Positions 34,669 to 37,736 of a stretch of DNA of 37,736 nt are shown one piece after another. The DNA lies in contig JAUXVE010000039.1 in assembly GCA_030680415.1 (NCBI GenBank), positions 1 through 37,736 of the forward strand. Direction: 5' to 3'. The notes under the pieces are model-generated. The model did no database searches and had not been told where the DNA came from. It saw only the letters and a list, made by a program, of their open reading frames with translations. This stretch comes from Rubrivivax sp. (GTDB lineage: Bacteria; Pseudomonadota; Gammaproteobacteria; Burkholderiales; Burkholderiaceae_C). A program made the translations under genes and the position numbers. Within the stretch, counting starts at the first letter, position 1, and every line of letters starts with the position of its first letter.

Positions 34669-35408
34669 CAGGTCGACGCGCCGAGCGGGTGGAACAGGTA
34701 GCCCTCGCCGCGAACGGTGCGGATGTACGCGGGGCGCGCCGGATCGGCCTCGATCTTGCGGCGCAGGCGCGTCACGCGCACATCGATGCTGCGGTCGAAG
34801 GCGCCGCGCTCGTAGCCCTTGAGGCGATCGATCAGGCTGTCGCGCGACAGCACGCGGTTGGGGTGCTCGACGAAGATGCGCAACAACTCGATCTCGCCGC
34901 TCGACACGGGCACCTCGGCGCCGTCACGCAGCAGCCGCCAGGCGTCGGTGTCGAGCGTGAACGGACCGAAGCGGTGCAAGTGGGCTGCCGGCGCCGCCGC
35001 GGCGGCAGGCATCGGCACGCCGGTGCCGGCTGGGCGTGCGCGGCGAAGCAGGGCGCGCAGTCGCGCCTGCAGTTCGCGCGGACTGAAAGGCTTGGGCAGG
35101 TAGTCGTCGGCGCCGACCTCGAGCCCGACGACACGGTCGATTTCCTCGCCGCGCGCCGACAGCATGAGGATCGGAATGTCGGAGGTCTTGCGCAACGCGC
35201 GCGCGAGGCTCAAGCCATCCTCGCCGGGAAGCATCAGATCGAGCACGATCGCGTCGGGCATGGCTTGGGCCAGGCGCTCGTGCATCTGCACGCCGTCGGC
35301 CGCCGCGTCGACGACAAAGCCGCTTGTCGTGAGGTAGCTGGTCAGGAGTTCGCGCAAAGCCTGGTCGTCATCGACAACCAGGATGCGAACCGGCGTTGGG
35401 GCATTCAT
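34668..35408 (-). CDS. OmpR-type DNA-binding response regulator
   Basis: A 246-residue two-domain regulator. The receiver domain has the acidic pair in LVVDDDQALRE, the phosphorylated Asp57 in AIVLDLMLPGEDG, the Ser/Thr position in MLSARGEE and the Lys in DDYLPKPFSP. A 20-residue Ala/Pro linker leads to the winged-helix domain (FTLDTDAWRLLRDGAEVPVS, RVLSRDSLIDRLKGYERG and the recognition helix FDRSIDVRVTRLRRKIE, ending RTVRGEGYLF). This wording is characteristic of the OmpR subgroup. The kinase gene follows with a one-base overlap. A divergent exported-protein gene begins 51 bp away, so their promoters share a short gap. Confidence 0.95.
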   Translation of the reverse strand: MNAPTPVRILVVDDDQALRELLTSYLTTSGFVVDAAADGVQMHERLAQAMPDAIVLDLMLPGEDGLSLARALRKTSDIPILMLSARGEEIDRVVGLEVGADDYLPKPFSPRELQARLRALLRRARPAGTGVPMPAAAAAPAAHLHRFGPFTLDTDAWRLLRDGAEVPVSSGEIELLRIFVEHPNRVLSRDSLIDRLKGYERGAFDRSIDVRVTRLRRKIEADPARPAYIRTVRGEGYLFHPLGAST

Positions 35409-35459
35409 GGCTGCGCAGTTTAGCGACCGCGGCAGCGCAACACGCGAGGGCGAAACACG

Positions 35460-35951
35460 ATGAAACCCGGCGACACGCGGTGGCACGCGCAGGACATCGC
35501 CGCGCAACCCGCCCTGCGCAACATGCAGCCCATGCACACCGAACCCTCCAACCGCCTCGCGACAAGACCCTTGTCGGCGCGCACGCGGCTTTTGCGCTCC
35601 GTGCTGGCTGCTCTCTTGCTTGGCGCCGGCGCTGCCCACGCGGCCGACACGCAAGAGACGGCCGTCGAGCGACCGCTCGATCTGTCGCTGCCGCGCGACA
35701 TGCCTGCCAAGGCGGGCCCGATCAAGAAGCCCGGCGATGGCCGCATCGACAGCAAGCCCTATGGCAGCGGCTACGAGGCCCGCAGGTTGAACGCCACCCG
35801 GAACAGCGCGGCCAGCGCCGCTGAACCCGACAGCGCGGGGTCTTCCGGCGCCGCTAGCGCCGGTTTGCGCGGTGCGGCCACCGGGTCCGCCGCCAGAGCG
35901 GCCAGGGGTGGCCACCGCAGCGGTGGCACAGGCGGTCGCGGTCGGCGCTGA
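35460..35951 (+). CDS. Small exported protein of unknown function
   Basis: No family recognised. A 163-residue frame from the ATG at 35460 (GAGGG nine bases upstream) or from internal ATGs at 35523/35532, which would place the signal peptide (LLRSVLAALLLGAGAAHAA) nearer the start. The mature part has a proline-containing charged segment (PLDLSLPRDMPAKAGPIKK, then KPYGSGYEARR) and a low-complexity Ala/Gly/Ser/Arg-rich tail. It is divergent from the response regulator with only 51 bp between starts, so it is a likely target of that regulator. Length and bias fit a real gene, but the tail could also be chance open frame in GC-rich DNA. Confidence 0.55.
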   Translation: MKPGDTRWHAQDIAAQPALRNMQPMHTEPSNRLATRPLSARTRLLRSVLAALLLGAGAAHAADTQETAVERPLDLSLPRDMPAKAGPIKKPGDGRIDSKPYGSGYEARRLNATRNSAASAAEPDSAGSSGAASAGLRGAATGSAARAARGGHRSGGTGGRGRR

Positions 35952-35986
35952 ACACCACTTCCACCAGCTCACGAAAGAAGCACGAC

Positions 35987-36478
35987 ATGGGAACGAAGAA
36001 CGCGACAGAGATCATCGGGACAGCGACGCTCGCGGTGCTGGCCATCACCGCAGCGGCGTTTGTCGTCGCCTGCGGGGGCGGCGACGACACCTCGACCGGG
36101 CAGTTGGACGGCATTGCGCAAGCGACACGTTCGACAGCCGCGCTCGAGACCACGCTGACAACGATCGCTCCAGCGGCGCTATCCACCGAGGAAGCGTCCA
36201 GCCTTGTCTTCATGCGCGAGGAGGAAAAACTCGCGCGCGACGTGTACGCCGCGATGTTCCCGCTGTGGGTCGGCAGCGTCTTCCAGAACATCGGCGCTGG
36301 CGAGCAGGTGCACATGGAAGCCGCGAGGCTGCTGCGGACACGCCTGGAGAAGGATTCTCGCAACCATCTGCGCGCGTTTCACGACAAGCGGCTGCGCCAG
36401 GGCGCCAGCTACACGCCCAAGTGCGTCACGCACAACGAGCACGACGCGATCGTCAACTCGCCGAAAGAAAACGGATAG
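35987..36478 (+). CDS. DUF2202 lipoprotein with internal deletion
   Basis: An exported ferritin-like DUF2202 protein, 163 residues. The N-terminus carries a lipobox (AAAFVVAC, Cys29) and a Gly/Asp-rich spacer. Domain homology starts with LSTEEASSLVFMREEEKLARDVY and GSVFQNIGAGEQVHMEA, including the Glu/His metal-type ligands of the first helices, and resumes with SRNHLRAFHDKRLRQGASYTP and HDAIVNSP from the last helix. The roughly 65-70 residues that normally lie between (helices 3-4) are missing: about residues 112-123 join the two parts in frame. So the four-helix bundle cannot form normally. Role of the family is not established. Downstream is a terminator-like hairpin. Confidence 0.8.
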   Translation: MGTKNATEIIGTATLAVLAITAAAFVVACGGGDDTSTGQLDGIAQATRSTAALETTLTTIAPAALSTEEASSLVFMREEEKLARDVYAAMFPLWVGSVFQNIGAGEQVHMEAARLLRTRLEKDSRNHLRAFHDKRLRQGASYTPKCVTHNEHDAIVNSPKENG

Positions 36479-36524
36479 ACCCCAACCAATGCCCTGAGCG
36501 CGGATTGGCCGCGCGGGGCGATGG

Positions 36525-36552
36525 TGCCGGCGGCATGGAGCCGCCGGCATTT
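36525..36552 (+). terminator. Intrinsic terminator-like hairpin after the DUF2202 gene
   Basis: TGCCGGCGGC and GCCGCCGGCA make a perfect 10-bp stem around ATGGA, followed by TTT. It lies 47 bp after the DUF2202 stop and 22 bp before the barrel-protein ATG, so it could also fold in that gene's leader. Confidence 0.6.
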
Positions 36553-36573
36553 CTCGACAACAAGGATCAGAAA

Positions 36574-37092
36574 ATGAAGTTCATTAACAAAACCCTGGTG
36601 GCCGCCGCTGCGCTGGCCGCCCTTTCCGCGCAAGCCGAGGGCCTGTACGTCGGCGGCAGCATCGGTGCCTCGCGCTACAGCGACGACTTCGGCGGCGCGT
36701 TCACCGACCGCTCCGGCACCGGGCTCAAGCTGTATGGCGGCTATGCCATCAACCCGAACTTCAGCGTTGAAGCCGGCGTCGCCCGCCTGGGCAAGGTCAC
36801 CAGCGCGGCGGGCGAGGTCAAGGGCGGTGGCCTGTTCGTCGATGCGGTGGGTGTCTTGCCGCTGGCAAACAACTTCTCCCTGCTCGGGCGTGTCGGCGTA
36901 TTCAACGGCATGCTCGACAGCACGCTCGTCGGCGACGACCGCGGCACCAGCGTCAAGGTCGGTGCCGGTCTGCAGTACGCGATCGACAAGAACATCTCGG
37001 TGCGCGGCGAATGGGAGCGCTATCGCTTCGACGCCCTGGGTGTCAAGCCCAACGCTGACCTGTACTCGGTCGGCGTCAACTACCGGTTCTGA
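36574..37092 (+). CDS. Small outer-membrane beta-barrel protein (OmpA-like/OmpW-type barrel)
   Basis: A 172-residue outer-membrane protein. A signal peptide (FINKTLVAAAALAALSAQA) precedes about eight amphipathic strands with aromatic girdles: EGLYVGGSIGASRYSDDFGG, GTGLKLYGGYAINPNFSVEA, FSLLGRVGVFNG and TSVKVGAGLQYAIDKNISVRG. It ends with a strand and C-terminal Phe (YSVGVNYRF), the usual BAM signal. The length fits an eight-strand OmpA-type transmembrane domain without a peptidoglycan-binding domain. ATG 36574 follows AAGGATCAGAAA. It lies after the terminator-like hairpin and may be a target of the nearby OmpR-type regulator. Confidence 0.9.
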   Translation: MKFINKTLVAAAALAALSAQAEGLYVGGSIGASRYSDDFGGAFTDRSGTGLKLYGGYAINPNFSVEAGVARLGKVTSAAGEVKGGGLFVDAVGVLPLANNFSLLGRVGVFNGMLDSTLVGDDRGTSVKVGAGLQYAIDKNISVRGEWERYRFDALGVKPNADLYSVGVNYRF

Positions 37093-37130
37093 GTCGCGAA
37101 CCTGACTTGTCAGCCCACAGCAGCAATTTC

Positions 37131-37400
37131 ATGAAACGCAAATCCTTGATCGCTGCGGCCAAGGCAACCGGATTGGCCGTCGCCACCGGCACGAGCGCGT
37201 TGGCGCAAACGCCTTCGCAGACGCAAACACAGGCTCAAACCCAGGCCAAGGCGCAGGACCGTGTGTACGGCAGCCAACTGATGACGGCCCAGGAGCGCAA
37301 CGAGTACCAGCAACGCATGCGCGAGCTGAAGACGCAGCAAGAGCGCGATCAGTTCCGCACCGAGCATCACGCCAAGATGCAGGAACGCGCCAGAGGATAA
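37131..37400 (+). CDS. Small exported Gln/Glu/Arg-rich protein
   Basis: An 89-residue protein with a signal peptide (LIAAAKATGLAVATGTSALA), a Gln/Thr repeat stretch (QTPSQTQTQAQTQAKAQ) and a charged helix (MTAQERNEYQQRMRELKTQQ then ERDQFRTEHHAKMQERARG). The helix type is common in betaproteobacterial periplasmic proteins of unknown role and is similar to the one in the small exported protein at 32841-33161. ATG 37131 is preceded by CAGCAGCAATTTC with no strong ribosome site. It starts 38 bp after the barrel protein in the same direction and is probably co-transcribed. Function unknown. Confidence 0.75.
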   Translation: MKRKSLIAAAKATGLAVATGTSALAQTPSQTQTQAQTQAKAQDRVYGSQLMTAQERNEYQQRMRELKTQQERDQFRTEHHAKMQERARG

Positions 37401-37439
37401 ATTACTTCTCCGTGAGTTCTTTGCTTTTCGCGAAGATGA

Positions 37440-37736
37440 TCAGTGCACGACGCCAGAGTAGACATTGGGGAAGTGGTGCTCACGCAGGTACATCGAAGTG
37501 CCCATGACGTTGCGGCCATAGTTGGTGACTCGCCAGCGCCTAGTGCGCGGGATCTTGGCGATCAGGCCGTGTGCGTGCAGGCGCCTGAAGCACCCGCCGA
37601 CCTTGGCACTCGCCTTCTTTGGATCGTCCGCGCACGAGCGCAGTAACTGCGTGGACGCCAGCCGAGCCCGGATGTCCCGGTTGGTGAATCCGTGCAGGCA
37701 GTGCTCGCCTGCCATCAAGCTCTTGAACAGCGTGGC
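37440..37736 (-). CDS. Partial winged-helix-like protein at the right edge
   Basis: The frame is open to the right end, so only the C-terminal 98 residues are visible. They read ATLFKSLMAGEHCLHGFTNR at the edge, then KASAKVGGCFRRLHAHGLIA and KIPRTRRWRVTNYGRNVMGT, which looks like a winged-helix domain with a basic wing. Similar C-termini occur in hypothetical proteins of mobile regions, as I recall, but I cannot name the family. Its base composition is less GC-rich than the core genes. It converges on the small exported protein with a 39-bp gap. Confidence 0.6.
   Translation of the reverse strand, partial: ATLFKSLMAGEHCLHGFTNRDIRARLASTQLLRSCADDPKKASAKVGGCFRRLHAHGLIAKIPRTRRWRVTNYGRNVMGTSMYLREHHFPNVYSGVVH

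Noticed and set aside
37200..37260. Short CAGACGCAAACACAGG-type repeats as a CRISPR or tandem array
   Set aside because: They encode the Gln/Thr-rich linker of a small exported protein; unit length is a few bases and there are no spacers.

Overview
The window is about 37.7 kb of GC-rich DNA (estimated by eye in the high sixties percent) from a betaproteobacterium, most likely a Burkholderiales member of the Rubrivivax/Leptothrix/Methylibium/Piscinibacter type. This is judged from gene order and protein sequence, not from a database search. The main pointers are argB next to a pyrimidine 5'-nucleotidase and a slmA-type regulator, the run dusB-fis-purH-...-ruvC, a PHA phasin with a histone-like tail, and strongly GC-biased codon use. 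No rRNA, tRNA, CRISPR array or intact transposase was recognised.

Left part, 1-22 kb, is mostly core genome. A minus-strand run (argB, HAD nucleotidase, slmA-like, DUF815 ATPase, mutT-like Nudix) ends at the left edge in a mutT whose C-terminus has been replaced by unrelated sequence. Next come a CusF-like periplasmic copper protein, an NADP-dependent medium-chain reductase and a lipid-storage neighbourhood: a two-domain fatty acyl-CoA/ACP reductase with a coupled exported protein of unknown function, a divergent PhaF-like phasin and a patatin phospholipase. After an M32 carboxypeptidase and a YqaA membrane protein comes a tight plus-strand run, dusB-fis-purH-acyltransferase-CdsA-like-ruvC-dienelactone hydrolase. 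It is followed by an AAA ATPase behind a sigma-54-like promoter, and by a convergent membrane diguanylate cyclase.

Right part, about 21.2-37.7 kb, looks accessory. It begins with a DUF2817 peptidase-like gene lacking its N-terminal part and a 20-bp inverted repeat. Two minus-strand operons follow. One has seven genes (TetR, TolC-like, HlyD, two ABC ATPases, two ABC-2 permeases), headed by a perfect inverted repeat (probable TetR operator) and an FNR-like box. The other has five genes (four-helix membrane protein, a frameshifted LOG-family gene, LpxR lipid A deacylase, cupin, and a DsrC/TusE-like protein that keeps CysB but lacks CysA). Together they suggest an envelope, efflux and redox-stress module that responds to oxygen limitation. 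Beyond it are an EnvZ/OmpR-type two-component system, several small exported proteins, a DUF2202 lipoprotein with an internal deletion, a small outer-membrane barrel and a fragment of a winged-helix-like protein at the right edge.

Several genes are damaged: the mutT tail is replaced, dienelactone hydrolase carries a +1 frameshift, DUF2817 is truncated, the LOG gene has two compensating indels, and DUF2202 has an internal deletion. The larger losses look like real decay or recombination. The single-base shifts could also be sequencing or assembly errors.
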